64,000 bases of DNA, taken from NCBI GenBank assembly GCA_947259215.1, contig CAMYLJ010000027.1, positions 35,488 through 99,487 of the forward strand. The letters are read 5' to 3'. Source of the stretch: an uncultured delta proteobacterium. GTDB lineage: Bacteria > Myxococcota_A > UBA9160 > JAFDET01. The notes below the pieces were generated by a model. The model did not search any database, was not told the DNA's origin, and saw only the letters and a program-made list of their open reading frames with translations. This document shows, one piece after another, positions 16,746 through 26,040 of the stretch. Numbering within the stretch: the stretch's first letter is position 1; each line of letters starts with the position of its first letter. Position numbers and translations under genes: made by a program.

Positions 16746-18695
16746 TTGCTCCCTCCCCGACTCGCCGCGCTCGTCCTGACCGGCGTCCTGTCGGCGGCCT
16801 GCGGCGGCAGCTCCCCGGCCCTGGATCTCTCCGGCCCCACCGCGGGCTGGGACGTGACCGGCGGCGACCCGGGCGCCACCCGCTACTCCCCGCTGACCCA
16901 GATCGATCGCGAGAACGTGCGCTTCCTCGCGCCCGCCTGGACCTTCCACACGGGCGACGTGGGCGGGAAGGACGCCGCGGTGCCGAAGACGACCTTCCAG
17001 GCCACCGCGATCCTGGACGAGGGCACGCTCTATCTCTGCTCGCCCCTGAACCGGATCTTCGCCCTCGATCCCGCGACCGGCGCGCAGCGCTGGGTCCACG
17101 ATGCGGCGCCCCAGATCACCACTCGCTGGGCGGCGACATGCCGTGGCGTCGCCGCCTGGCGCGATCCGCGGGCCGCACCCGACGCCGCCTGCGCCCGCCG
17201 GATCTTCATGGGCACCATGGACGCGCGTCTGGTGGCGGTCGACGCCGCGAGCGGCCGCGCCTGCGAGGACTTCGGAAGCGGGGGCAGCGTGGACCTGACT
17301 GCGGGCCTCGGCGACCTGCTGCCGGGCGAGTACTACCCGACGTCCGCACCGGCGGTCGTGGACGATGTGGTGACGCTCGGCGCCCTGGTGGCCGACAACC
17401 GGCGCGTGGAGCCGCCGGGCGGGGTCGTGCGCGGCTTCGACGCGCGGACCGGAGCCTTGCGCTGGGCCTTCGAGCCCGTCCCGCCCGGCACCGAGCCGCT
17501 GGCGCCCGCCCCCGACGGCAGCCCCCGCCATCACCGCGGCACGCCCAACGCCTGGAGTCAGTTCGCGGTGGACCCGGAGCGCGGCCTGGTCTTCGTGCCC
17601 TTCGGTGGCCCGAGCCCCGACTTCTTCGGAGGGCACCGGCGCGGCTTCGATCACTACGGGAGCTCGCTCGTGGCCCTCGACGGCACGACGGGTCGCGCCG
17701 TCTGGCGCTTCCAGACGGTGCACCACGACGTCTGGGACTACGACGTGGCGTCGCAGCCGAGCCTGCTCGAGCTCGCCGTCGACGGGCACCCGCGGTCCGT
17801 GGTGGTGCAACCGACGAAGACGGGTCACCTCTTCGTGCTGGACCGCGAGACGGGCGAGCCCGTCTTCCCCGTCGAGGAGCGGCCCGTCCCCCAGAGCGAC
17901 GTGCCGGGGGAGACCACCTCGCCGACGCAGCCCTTTCCCACCCACCCCCCGCCCCTGCACCCGACGGGGCCGATTTCGCCGGACGACGCCTGGGGCCTCA
18001 CGCCATGGGATCGCGGGCACTGTCGGCGGCAGATCGAGGCGCTCCGCAACGAGGGCATCTTCACGCCGCCGAGCCTGAAGGGAAGCGTGCAGTACCCGGG
18101 TACGGCCGGCGGCTTCAACTGGGGCGGCGGCGCCTGGGATCCGGAGCGCGGCCTCTTCGTGCTGAACCAGAATCGCATCGCCCAGGTACAGACCCTGATC
18201 CCTCGCGAACGCGTTCCCGACGCGCCCTACCCCCAGATCGGTCCTCAGCGGGGGCTGCCCTACGCCATCGCGAGCCGCGTGCTCGTCTCGCCGCTCGGGA
18301 TTCCGTGCACCCCGCCGCCGTGGGGGACCCTGCTGGCCGTGGACCTGCGCCGCGGCCGCGAGCGCTGGCAGGTGCCCTTCGGCACCGTTCGCGAGATGAC
18401 GCCGCTGCCCGTGCCGCTGCGCTTCGGGATGCCGAGCATGGGTGGCCCGATCGTGACCGCCAGCGGGCTCGTCTTCATCGGCGCCGCCATGGATGACTCC
18501 CTGCGCGCCTTCGACGTGGAGACCGGTGAGGAGCTCTGGCGCGCGGACCTTCCCGCCGGCGGCCAGGCCACTCCGATGACCTACCGCCTCGACCGCGATG
18601 CCCGCCAGTTCGTGGTGATCGCCGCCGGCGGTCACGCGAGCCTGCGCACTCGTCTCGGCGACGCGCTGGTCGCCTTCGCACTCCCGGCGCCATGA
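16746..18695 (+). CDS. Lipoprotein PQQ-dependent quinoprotein dehydrogenase (glucose dehydrogenase-like)
   Basis: 649 residues. From the TTG at 16746 the protein has a lipoprotein signal with lipobox LSAACGG, so it should be anchored on the periplasmic side of a membrane. The body shows repeated beta-propeller W motifs (LFALDPATGAQRW, LVAVDAASGRACE, LVALDGTTGRAVW, LRAFDVETGEELW). GDPGATRYSPLTQI and HHDVWDYDVASQP are typical of membrane-type quinoprotein glucose dehydrogenases, which oxidise aldoses with PQQ and feed electrons to quinone. The five-helix N-terminal anchor of enterobacterial Gcd is absent. An upstream GTG (16692) would put the hairpin inside the coding region and spoil the signal peptide. 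Confidence 0.82.
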   Translation: MLPPRLAALVLTGVLSAACGGSSPALDLSGPTAGWDVTGGDPGATRYSPLTQIDRENVRFLAPAWTFHTGDVGGKDAAVPKTTFQATAILDEGTLYLCSPLNRIFALDPATGAQRWVHDAAPQITTRWAATCRGVAAWRDPRAAPDAACARRIFMGTMDARLVAVDAASGRACEDFGSGGSVDLTAGLGDLLPGEYYPTSAPAVVDDVVTLGALVADNRRVEPPGGVVRGFDARTGALRWAFEPVPPGTEPLAPAPDGSPRHHRGTPNAWSQFAVDPERGLVFVPFGGPSPDFFGGHRRGFDHYGSSLVALDGTTGRAVWRFQTVHHDVWDYDVASQPSLLELAVDGHPRSVVVQPTKTGHLFVLDRETGEPVFPVEERPVPQSDVPGETTSPTQPFPTHPPPLHPTGPISPDDAWGLTPWDRGHCRRQIEALRNEGIFTPPSLKGSVQYPGTAGGFNWGGGAWDPERGLFVLNQNRIAQVQTLIPRERVPDAPYPQIGPQRGLPYAIASRVLVSPLGIPCTPPPWGTLLAVDLRRGRERWQVPFGTVREMTPLPVPLRFGMPSMGGPIVTASGLVFIGAAMDDSLRAFDVETGEELWRADLPAGGQATPMTYRLDRDARQFVVIAAGGHASLRTRLGDALVAFALPAP

Positions 18696-19207
18696 AAACG
18701 CTCCACCTGTTGCGCCACGCCAAGTCGAGCTGGGAGGACGCGCGCCTCAGCGACCACGAGCGCCCGCTCGACGCCCGCGGCGAGCGGGCGGCCACGCTCA
18801 TCGGCGTCCACCTGGCCCAGTGCGGGGTAGCGCCCGACCTGGTGCTGGTGTCGAGCGCACGCCGCGCGGTCCAGACCGCAGAGCGGATCGCCGTCCACCT
18901 GCCCGACGGGACTCCGGTCGTGCACGAGCGCGGGCTCTACGAGGCCGACGACGACGCCCTGCTCCGCCGCCTCCGCCAGCTCGGGCCGGAGCTCGCCTGC
19001 GTGCTCCTCGTCGGTCACAACCCGGGGCTGCACGGGCTGGGGCTGCAGCTCGTCGGCGCGGGCGCTGCCGACACCCGTGCGCAGCTGGCACGCAAGTTCC
19101 CGACGGCGGCCTGGCTCGAGCTGGCCCTGCCCGGAGAGCCCTGGGGCGGCCTGGCCCCGGGCTGTGCCTCGCTGCGGCGCTTCGTCGTCCCGAAGGATCT
19201 CGTCTAA
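18692..19207 (+). CDS. sixA: SixA-type phosphohistidine phosphatase
   Basis: 171 residues. LLRHAKSSWED carries the catalytic histidine of the RHG/RHA histidine phosphatase family and the SixA-type AKS extension. SSARRAVQTAE provides the second arginine, and LVGHNPGL the second histidine. SixA dephosphorylates phosphohistidine on phosphorelay or phosphotransferase proteins. The ATG overlaps the quinoprotein stop (ATGA), but the downstream genes all concern polyphosphate, so a phosphate-linked role is possible. Confidence 0.88.
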   Translation: MKTLHLLRHAKSSWEDARLSDHERPLDARGERAATLIGVHLAQCGVAPDLVLVSSARRAVQTAERIAVHLPDGTPVVHERGLYEADDDALLRRLRQLGPELACVLLVGHNPGLHGLGLQLVGAGAADTRAQLARKFPTAAWLELALPGEPWGGLAPGCASLRRFVVPKDLV

Positions 19208-19222
19208 CGTGTACGGGTGCCG

Positions 19223-20785
19223 ATGGACACGGGCACCCCCCGCGAGATCGAGCTCAAGCTCCTGGTGGCGGAGGCAGACGTCCCCCGTCTGCGGCGCCAC
19301 CCGCGGCTCCACGAGCTGGGCCGCAGTCGCCCGGTCACCCGCACCCTCGAGTCCGTCTACTGGGACACGCCGGAGCTCGCCCTCCACCGGGCCGGGGTGG
19401 CACTGCGGGTGCGCCGCGCCGGCGGACGCTTCACCCAGACGCTGAAGACCCGCGGCGAGGCCCGGGCGGGCCTGTTCGATCGCGGCGAATGGGAGGCGCC
19501 CGTCGGCGATGCGCACCCGGACCTCGACGCCGTGTCCGATCCCGAGCTCCGGGACCGCCTCCGCCAGCTCGTCGCCGGCGTCCCCCTGGAGCCGGTGGTC
19601 ACCACCGTCGTTCGCCGCACCCGGCGTCTGCTCGGCGAGGCCGGCTGGCAGGTCCTGTGCGAGATCGACGTGGGCGAGGTGCGCGTACGCGGCCGCAGCG
19701 CGCGCATCTGCGAGCTCGAGCTCGAGCTCCTGGAGGGCGAGCCGGTCGCCCTCTACGACCTGGCCCTCGCCTTGTCGGAAGCGGTGGCCCTGCGACCCGC
19801 CGTGCGCGACAAGGCCGAGCAGGGCTTCGATCTGCTGCTCGGGCGTGGCCCCGTGCCCCAGCGCGCGCGCACGCCGCGACTTTCCCCCGATGCGACCCTG
19901 GACGAGGCGATGGCGGCCATCTTCGCCGGCGGGCTCGAGCAGGTGCTCGGCAACGAGGAGCCCACCCGAACGGGTGTGGATCCGGAAGGCGTCCACCAGA
20001 TGCGCGTGGGTGCGCGTCGGCTGCGCTCGGCGCTCTCGATCTTCCGCGAGGGCGTGCCCCCGGAGCACGCCGAGCCGCTCAAGGAGGGTCTGCGCTGGCT
20101 CGGATCGCAGCTCGGCGATGCGCGCGACCTGGACGTGTTCCTCGAGGAGACCCTGGCCGACCTGCGCCGCCACTACCCGGACGATCCCGACCTGAAGCGG
20201 CTGCGCGAGGTGGCCAGCGAGCTTCGCGACCAGGCCTACGACCGGGCGCGCGAGGCCCTGGCGTCCCAGCGTTACGCCGCTCTAGTGCTCGGACTGTCCG
20301 CCTGGATCAACGCGCGCGGCTGGCGCGATCAGCCCCTGACGTCGCATTCGGCCCGGCTCTTCGCCCCCGCGCGGGCCCATGCCGACCAGAGCCTGCGGCG
20401 CCGCCAGCGCAAGGCCCGCCGACTCGGTCGCAACCTGGCACAGCGCACCCTCGCCGAGAAGCACGCACTTCGGATCGAGCTGAAGAAGCTCCGCTACGCG
20501 GCGGAGTTCTTCCGCAGCCTCTACCCCGAGGCGCAGTCCAACCCCACCTTGAAGCGCCTGTCCCGGCTGCAGGACGTGCTCGGCCACCTGAACGACCAGG
20601 CGACGGCGGACCGCCTGCTGGCCCGCATCCTCGAGCGCCTGGGGAGCGAGGCCACCCCGGCCCACCACCGGGCCGCAGGCCTCGTCTCGGGCTGGACCGC
20701 CCGGGGCGCCGAGGACGAGCTGGCGCGACTGGGCCGGCGCTGGCGGCGCTACCGCCGCAACCGGCCCTTCTGGGCCCGGGACTGA
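19223..20785 (+). CDS. CYTH-CHAD domain protein (triphosphate tunnel metalloenzyme plus polyphosphate-binding domain)
   Basis: 520 residues. The N-terminal CYTH domain begins with the diagnostic EIELKL (ExExK) and has the alternating charged strands of triphosphate tunnel enzymes (RVRRAGGRFTQTLKTRG, ICELELELLEGE). From about residue 235 a CHAD domain follows: an all-helical domain with conserved histidines (GVHQMRVGARRLRSALSIF and LRIELKKLRYAAEFF). Family knowledge: CYTH hydrolyses inorganic triphosphate, and CHAD binds polyphosphate granules. Ppk1 lies just downstream. A GTG two codons upstream (19217) is an equally possible start. Confidence 0.9.
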   Translation: MDTGTPREIELKLLVAEADVPRLRRHPRLHELGRSRPVTRTLESVYWDTPELALHRAGVALRVRRAGGRFTQTLKTRGEARAGLFDRGEWEAPVGDAHPDLDAVSDPELRDRLRQLVAGVPLEPVVTTVVRRTRRLLGEAGWQVLCEIDVGEVRVRGRSARICELELELLEGEPVALYDLALALSEAVALRPAVRDKAEQGFDLLLGRGPVPQRARTPRLSPDATLDEAMAAIFAGGLEQVLGNEEPTRTGVDPEGVHQMRVGARRLRSALSIFREGVPPEHAEPLKEGLRWLGSQLGDARDLDVFLEETLADLRRHYPDDPDLKRLREVASELRDQAYDRAREALASQRYAALVLGLSAWINARGWRDQPLTSHSARLFAPARAHADQSLRRRQRKARRLGRNLAQRTLAEKHALRIELKKLRYAAEFFRSLYPEAQSNPTLKRLSRLQDVLGHLNDQATADRLLARILERLGSEATPAHHRAAGLVSGWTARGAEDELARLGRRWRRYRRNRPFWARD

Positions 20786-20873
20786 GCCCAGACTTCACGC
20801 AAGCGACTCCGGCCCGCCAGCGTCCCGTACCGATCCACCCCCGCAGGGTCACGCGGGACGCCCAAGCACCCGA

Positions 20874-20879
20874 TAGGAT
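20874..20879 (+). promoter_or_regulatory. Possible -10 hexamer of leaderless ppk1
   Basis: TAGGAT ends six bases before the ppk1 ATG and is followed only by a run of C, so there is no ribosome-binding site. The transcript would begin at or within a base or two of the ATG. Confidence 0.33.
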
Positions 20880-20885
20880 CCCCCC

Positions 20886-22979
20886 ATGGCCTCCGCCCCG
20901 GAACGCAGCGCATCCCAGCCGGACCTCCCGGGCCTGCGCGGCCCCTACCTGAACCGCGAGCTCTCGTGGCTGGACTTCAACGAGCGGGTGCTGGCCCTGG
21001 CCGCCGATCCGGCCCTGCCGCTGCTCGAGCGCATGAAGTTCCTCGCCATCTTCAACAGCAACCTGGACGAGTTCTTCCAGGTCCGGGTGGCGCTGCTCCA
21101 CGCCGAGGTCGAGTCGGGTGTCTCCGTGACACCCCCGGACGGGATGTCGCCGGCCGATCAGCTGCGGGCGATCCGGGCCCGGGTGCTCGAGCTGGCGGCC
21201 CGCGAGCAGGCGATCTTCCGGGGCGAGCTGCGCCCCGGCCTGGCCCGCGAGGGAATGCACCTCTGCGAGTGGGGGCAGCTGGACGATCCGGACCGCAAGC
21301 GGCTTTCGGAGTTCTTCGAGAAGCGGATCTTCCCGGTGCTGACGCCGCTGTCCGTGGACCCGGCCCACCCCTTCCCCTACGTGTCGAACCTCTCCTTCAA
21401 CCTGGCGGTCCAGGTTCGCGACCCGCGCAGCGGGCTCGCGCGCTTCGCCCGCATCAAGGTCCCGAGCCTGCTCGATCGCTTCGTCGCCCTGGAAGACGAG
21501 GACCGCTTCGTCCCCATCGAGCAGGTGATCGGCGCGCACCTGGAGCGGCTCTTCCCGGGCATGGACATCGAGTCCACCTGCAGCTTCCGGGTGACCCGGG
21601 ACGCCGACCTGGACATCGAGGAGGAGGACGCGGACGACCTGCTCCAGGCCATCGAGGCCGGGCTGCTGCGCAAGAAGCGCCTCTCGGACGCGGTGCGGCT
21701 CGAGGTCGACCACAGCATGCCGGACGAAACGCTGGCCATCCTGCTGGAGGAGCTGGAGCTCGATGACGAGGACGTCTACATCCGCGACACGCTGATCGAC
21801 CTGGGCGACCTCTGGGGGCTCTACGCGCGGGGCCGCGCCGGGCTGAAGGAGCGTCCCTGGGTCCCGCGCACCGAGCCCCACTTCACGAGCCTCAGCGACG
21901 ATTCGAAGCCCCGCGACATCTTCGCCCTGCTGCGCGAGGGCGACATCCTGGTCCACCACCCCTACGACTCGTTCCAGACATCGGTCGAGGCGTTCCTCTC
22001 CCAGGCCGCCGCGGACCCGAAGGTCCTGGCCATCAAGCACACCATCTACCGCACCTCGGAGCGCGAGAATCCGATCGGCAGCACGTTGATCCGGGCCGCC
22101 GAGTCGGGCAAGCAGGTCGTGACCCTGGTCGAGCTGAAGGCGCGCTTCGACGAGCAGACCAACATCGAGTGGGCCCGAAAACTCGAGGCCTCGGGCGTGC
22201 ACGTCGTCTACGGCCTGGTCGGGCTGAAGACCCACGCCAAGGCCGTCCTGGTGGTCCGCCAGGAGCGGGACGGGATCCGGCGCTACTGCCACATCGGCAC
22301 CGGCAACTACAACCCGGTGACGGCGCGCCTCTACGAGGACTGCGGGATGTTCACGGCGGACCCCGACATCTGCGCGGACCTCTCCGACCTCTTCAACCAC
22401 CTCACGGGCTTCAGCCACGAGGGTCCCTACCGGCGCCTACTGGTGGCCCCGGTCCACCTCCGCAACGGCCTGCTGGCGGAGCTGCGCGAGGAGATGCAGC
22501 ACCCCGACGGGCGTGTGCTGATGAAGGTGAACAACCTCTCCGACGCGCGCATGATCGATGCGCTCTACGAGGCCTCCCAGGCCGGCGTCGAGATCGACCT
22601 GCTGGTGCGCTCGATCTGCTGCCTGCGGGCCGGCGTGCCCGGGCTGTCGGAGCGGATCCGCGCGCGCTCGGTCCTGGGGCGCTTCCTGGAGCACTCGCGC
22701 ATCTGCCGCTTCGGAAGCGAGAGCCGGGGCTATCGCTACTTCATGGGATCGGCGGACCTGATGCCCCGGAACCTGGACCACCGGGTCGAGGTGCTGACGC
22801 CGGTGCGAGATCCCGCCCTCCAGGAACGGCTCCAGCACGCGCTCGACCTGCTCCTGCGCGCGGACGTCGGGGCCTGGGTCCTGGACGACGCCACGTGGCG
22901 TCGCGCCTCGGGCGGCGATGACCTGTGCGCCCACGAAGAACTGATGAAGCGAGCCGTGGAACGCGCGAAGACCGAGTGA
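20886..22979 (+). CDS. ppk1: Polyphosphate kinase 1
   Basis: 697 residues, the normal length for Ppk1. The N domain begins YLNRELSWLDFNERVL. The catalytic core has FFEKRIFPVLTPLSVDPAHPFP, the phosphoacceptor histidine in YCHIGTGNYNP, and the second active-site block GSADLMPRNLDHRVEV. The enzyme reversibly polymerises the gamma-phosphate of ATP into polyphosphate. It sits between a CHAD protein and a histidine phosphatase-Ppx/GppA fusion, so synthesis, binding and degradation of polyphosphate are encoded together. Confidence 0.96.
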   Translation: MASAPERSASQPDLPGLRGPYLNRELSWLDFNERVLALAADPALPLLERMKFLAIFNSNLDEFFQVRVALLHAEVESGVSVTPPDGMSPADQLRAIRARVLELAAREQAIFRGELRPGLAREGMHLCEWGQLDDPDRKRLSEFFEKRIFPVLTPLSVDPAHPFPYVSNLSFNLAVQVRDPRSGLARFARIKVPSLLDRFVALEDEDRFVPIEQVIGAHLERLFPGMDIESTCSFRVTRDADLDIEEEDADDLLQAIEAGLLRKKRLSDAVRLEVDHSMPDETLAILLEELELDDEDVYIRDTLIDLGDLWGLYARGRAGLKERPWVPRTEPHFTSLSDDSKPRDIFALLREGDILVHHPYDSFQTSVEAFLSQAAADPKVLAIKHTIYRTSERENPIGSTLIRAAESGKQVVTLVELKARFDEQTNIEWARKLEASGVHVVYGLVGLKTHAKAVLVVRQERDGIRRYCHIGTGNYNPVTARLYEDCGMFTADPDICADLSDLFNHLTGFSHEGPYRRLLVAPVHLRNGLLAELREEMQHPDGRVLMKVNNLSDARMIDALYEASQAGVEIDLLVRSICCLRAGVPGLSERIRARSVLGRFLEHSRICRFGSESRGYRYFMGSADLMPRNLDHRVEVLTPVRDPALQERLQHALDLLLRADVGAWVLDDATWRRASGGDDLCAHEELMKRAVERAKTE

Positions 22980-23055
22980 GTTCTGGTATGCTCGCACTCC
23001 CCCCTGCGAGCCGACGCCCCGCACCTGCGCGGGCGGAGCGGAGGGAAGACCTCTC

Positions 23056-24513
23056 TTGAAGCTCTATCTGGTCCGGCACGCGCGCGCGATCCCGCGCGCC
23101 GAGTGGGAGGGTGAAGATCTCCTGCGGCCGCTCTCCGAGCGCGGTCGCTCGGAGTCCGAGGCCCTGCTCGACCTGATGCTCGCCGACCCGCCGACGCGGA
23201 TCGTGAGCGCGCCCTCGCTGCGCTGCCAGCAGACCGTCGAACCCGTGGCGGTGGCGACGGATCTCGACGTGGTGGCGGACGAGCGGCTCGGCGAGGGCGA
23301 GAGCACCGAGCGCGCTCTCGAGCTGCTCCCGACCGACGACACGGGCCCGGTGCTCTTCTGCAGCCACGCCGACGTGATCGAGGGATTGCTCCAGGTGCTC
23401 GAGCTGGCCGAGCCCGAGCGCGGCCAGCGCATCCCGGTCAAGAAGGGCTCGGTCTGGGTGCTCGAGGGCAGCGGCTACACGCCGAGCCGCGCCAGCTACC
23501 TGGAGCCCGTGCGCCGTTCGAAGCGCGGGCGCCGCGTCCGCTACTCCGAGCGCGAGGTGGCGACGCCGCGCCCGGTGCGGGCGGGCGTCCTCGACATGGG
23601 AAGCACGTCCTTCACCCTGCTGATCGCCGACAGCACGCCGGCCGGCGAGATCCGCCCTGTGGTGAGCGAGCGGGTGATGCTGCGCCTGGGAGCGGTGGTC
23701 GCGAGCGGCGGCTCGATCCCGCAGGACGCCTTCGCGCGCGCGGTTCGCGTGGCACACGAGCTGCGGGCGGTGGCGGAGCAGGAGAAGACGCAGCGCTTCC
23801 TGCCCGTAGCCACGGCGGCCCTGCGCGAAGCCGACAACGGACGCGAGCTGGCCGCAGCGATCAGCGAGGCCCTCGGCGAGCCGATCCGGATTCTCTCCGG
23901 CGAGGAGGAGGCGCGGGTCATCTTCCGGGCCTTCCAGGCGCGCCTCGCTCTCGGTGAGCGTCAGGTCCTCGGCCTCGATCTCGGCGGTGGGAGTCTGGAG
24001 CTGGCCGCGGGCCGCGGCGCCAACGTGGATGCCGAGGTCACGCTGCCGCTCGGTGCGGTCCGGCTGCACGGCAAGCTGGTGAAGAGCGACCCCATGCGCC
24101 CGGAGGAGGCCGCAGCGATCCGTACCCGGGTGCGGGAGGCGCTGGCTCCTCAGCGGGGCCGGCTGGTTCGACCCGCGCCGGAGATCGCGGTGGCCGCGGG
24201 CGGGACCGCCCGCTCCCTGGCCCGGCTCGTGGTGGAGCAGCGCGATCACCGGGCGCAGCTGGCCGAGGGCGTGGTGCTGTCCGGCGAACAGCTGGCGAGC
24301 CTCGTCTCGCAGCTCGAGACGTCCTCCCACGCCGAACGGCTGCGCATGCGCGGGATCCGTCGGCGTCGTGCCGACTTGCTGCCGACCGGCGCCCTGGTCC
24401 TCCAGACCGTGAGCGAGGAGCTCGGCCTGGACGGCTTCACGGTCTGCGACTGGGGCCTCCGCGAAGGGATCCTGCTGAACGACCTGGTTCGCGATCGCCG
24501 GCTGGACTCCTGA
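23056..24513 (+). CDS. Histidine phosphatase-Ppx/GppA exopolyphosphatase fusion
   Basis: 485 residues in two parts. Residues 1-150 are a SixA-like histidine phosphatase (LVRHARA with the catalytic His; second His in FCSHADV). Residues 175-485 are a Ppx/GppA actin-like ATPase-fold domain: VLDMGSTSFTLLI, VATAALREADN, ILSGEEEARVIF, GLDLGGGSLEL and AAGGTARSLARL. Ppx/GppA enzymes remove terminal phosphate from polyphosphate or the 5' phosphate of pppGpp. Typical Ppx proteins are longer at the C-terminus (HD domain), which is absent. The TTG start has GGAGGGAAGA eight bases upstream. The fusion links the two phosphatases directly. Confidence 0.9.
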   Translation: MKLYLVRHARAIPRAEWEGEDLLRPLSERGRSESEALLDLMLADPPTRIVSAPSLRCQQTVEPVAVATDLDVVADERLGEGESTERALELLPTDDTGPVLFCSHADVIEGLLQVLELAEPERGQRIPVKKGSVWVLEGSGYTPSRASYLEPVRRSKRGRRVRYSEREVATPRPVRAGVLDMGSTSFTLLIADSTPAGEIRPVVSERVMLRLGAVVASGGSIPQDAFARAVRVAHELRAVAEQEKTQRFLPVATAALREADNGRELAAAISEALGEPIRILSGEEEARVIFRAFQARLALGERQVLGLDLGGGSLELAAGRGANVDAEVTLPLGAVRLHGKLVKSDPMRPEEAAAIRTRVREALAPQRGRLVRPAPEIAVAAGGTARSLARLVVEQRDHRAQLAEGVVLSGEQLASLVSQLETSSHAERLRMRGIRRRRADLLPTGALVLQTVSEELGLDGFTVCDWGLREGILLNDLVRDRRLDS

Positions 24514-24610
24514 GCCGACTCCTAGTCCCGGCTGTTTGATTCAGAGAAACGACGTTTTGGCTCCATGCCCCTCGAGCGTCACGCGAAGGGGATGGCGTCC
24601 CGGCGAGAGC

Positions 24611-24616
24611 TAGATT
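24611..24616 (+). promoter_or_regulatory. Possible -10 hexamer upstream of the PPTase gene
   Basis: TAGATT ends nine bases before the GTG at 24626, which lacks a ribosome-binding site. The geometry would give a leaderless mRNA. No -35 is recognised. Confidence 0.27.
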
Positions 24617-24625
24617 CCGCCGCGC

Positions 24626-25333
24626 GTGACCGACACCCTGCCCAACCCGACCCGGATGACCCGGACCGCGCCCGAGATCGCCGCCCTGCTGCCCCCCGGC
24701 GTCGAGGCGGCCGTGCTCGTGGGCCCTGGACACGAGGCCGATCTCCTGGCGGAGGAGCGCGACGCGATCCGGCGGGCGGCGCCCGCGCGACGGCGGGAGT
24801 TCGCCGCGGGTCGTGCCTGCGCACGCCACGCCCTGGCCGCCCTCGGCATCGGGGAGGTACCGGTGCCGCAGGCCCCGGATCGTGCCCCGTGCTGGCCGGA
24901 CGGCGTGGTCGGGAGCATCACCCACACCGGTGACTTCGCCGCCGCCGCCGTGGCGCACCGGCGCGAGCTCGTCAGCCTCGGGATCGACGCCGAGCGGCGT
25001 GACCGCGCCGCGCCCCGCCTGTGGCCGCGGATCTGCACGCCGGCCGAGCTGGCCTGGCTGGAGTCGCTTCCCGAAGGCGAGCGGGTCGCCCTGGCGACGG
25101 CCCTCTTCAGCGCGAAGGAGGCCTTCTACAAGTGCCAGCACCCGCTGACGGATACCTTCCTCGCCTACCGGGACGTGGAGGTTCGGATCGCGGAGAGCGC
25201 CTTCACGCTGGAGGTGCTTCGCGACGTTCCCGCCCTGGAGCCCTACCTCGACGGAGCGGCGGCGGGCCGGATCCTCCACGACGACGACGTCGTCGTCACC
25301 GCGATCGCACTCGCCGCACCATCTTCCGGCTAG
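24626..25333 (+). CDS. 4'-Phosphopantetheinyl transferase (EntD/Sfp superfamily)
   Basis: 235 residues. The signature order is intact: RREFAAGRACARHAL, VGSITHTGDFAAAAV, the metal-binding GIDAERRDR and FSAKEAFYKCQHP with the catalytic Glu and Lys. The enzyme transfers phosphopantetheine from CoA to carrier proteins of fatty acid, polyketide or peptide synthases. No carrier protein or megasynthase is encoded in the window, so its partner lies elsewhere. The GTG start at 24626 is used; an ATG ten codons on (24656) is possible. It converges with the next gene with a four-base overlap. Confidence 0.9.
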   Translation: MTDTLPNPTRMTRTAPEIAALLPPGVEAAVLVGPGHEADLLAEERDAIRRAAPARRREFAAGRACARHALAALGIGEVPVPQAPDRAPCWPDGVVGSITHTGDFAAAAVAHRRELVSLGIDAERRDRAAPRLWPRICTPAELAWLESLPEGERVALATALFSAKEAFYKCQHPLTDTFLAYRDVEVRIAESAFTLEVLRDVPALEPYLDGAAAGRILHDDDVVVTAIALAAPSSG

Positions 25334-25872
25334 CCCTCCTCCCAGTCGAAGGGCTCCGCCCGCGCCAGCCCGCGCACCAGGTTCCGGAGCGACACGACGC
25401 CGCGCACGCCGTGGCTGGCGGCGAACGCCGCGACCCGGGGGCCGCTCCCGAGCAGCAGGCGCACGTACCCGCGCCGGGCCAGCCGCGCGAAGGGCGCGGT
25501 GATGCGAAAGCCGATCTGGCGCTCCTCGTCGGGATCGATCATCAGCTCGAAGAGCCGCACCGCGAACTCGCCGACCTCGCGCCCGGCGGCGGCCAGCTCG
25601 TGGATCGACGCGGGCGCGAACAGGAACACGAAGTCCGGGTCCGGCGGGCGACCGGGACGCAAGCGGGTCTCGCCGCCCTCGCGCACCAGATGCCACGGCT
25701 CCCCGGGCCGGTGCCGGAACCAGACCGCGCTCGTCGAGTGGTCGCTCAGGCGCGCCGCGGCCTGGCGCCAGGCGGGATGCTCGCGATACAGCCGGGCCAG
25801 CGCCGCCACGTGCTCGTCGGGAAAGCGGATCTCGGACTCGGACGGACGGCCTCGCGACGCCACGGCCCCCAT
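25330..25872 (-). CDS. Hypothetical protein, possible SCP2-like domain
   Basis: 180 residues, no membrane helix or signal. The run DPDFVFLFAPASIHELA, then a long amphipathic helix, then RRGYVRLLLGSGPRVAAFA recalls sterol-carrier-protein-2-like lipid-binding domains, but the match is weak. ATG at 25872 chosen; a further ATG lies upstream but would extend into DNA with no conserved look. It stands alone between the PPTase gene and the divergent CBS regulator. Confidence 0.5.
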   Translation of the reverse strand: MGAVASRGRPSESEIRFPDEHVAALARLYREHPAWRQAAARLSDHSTSAVWFRHRPGEPWHLVREGGETRLRPGRPPDPDFVFLFAPASIHELAAAGREVGEFAVRLFELMIDPDEERQIGFRITAPFARLARRGYVRLLLGSGPRVAAFAASHGVRGVVSLRNLVRGLARAEPFDWEEG

Positions 25873-26040
25873 CGTCGCACAGCGGGGACGTTCCTCGAGC
25901 ATTGCGTCGGGGGACAGTCCTCGAGCCGACCGGGGGTGGGGCGGGCCGCCCCATCGGTGAGGCGCCGCACCCCGGCGGCACACCTCTGCCCCACCCAAAA
26001 CGCCCGGTTGCTGGCGCGCCCCTTGCAATCGAAGTCCCCG

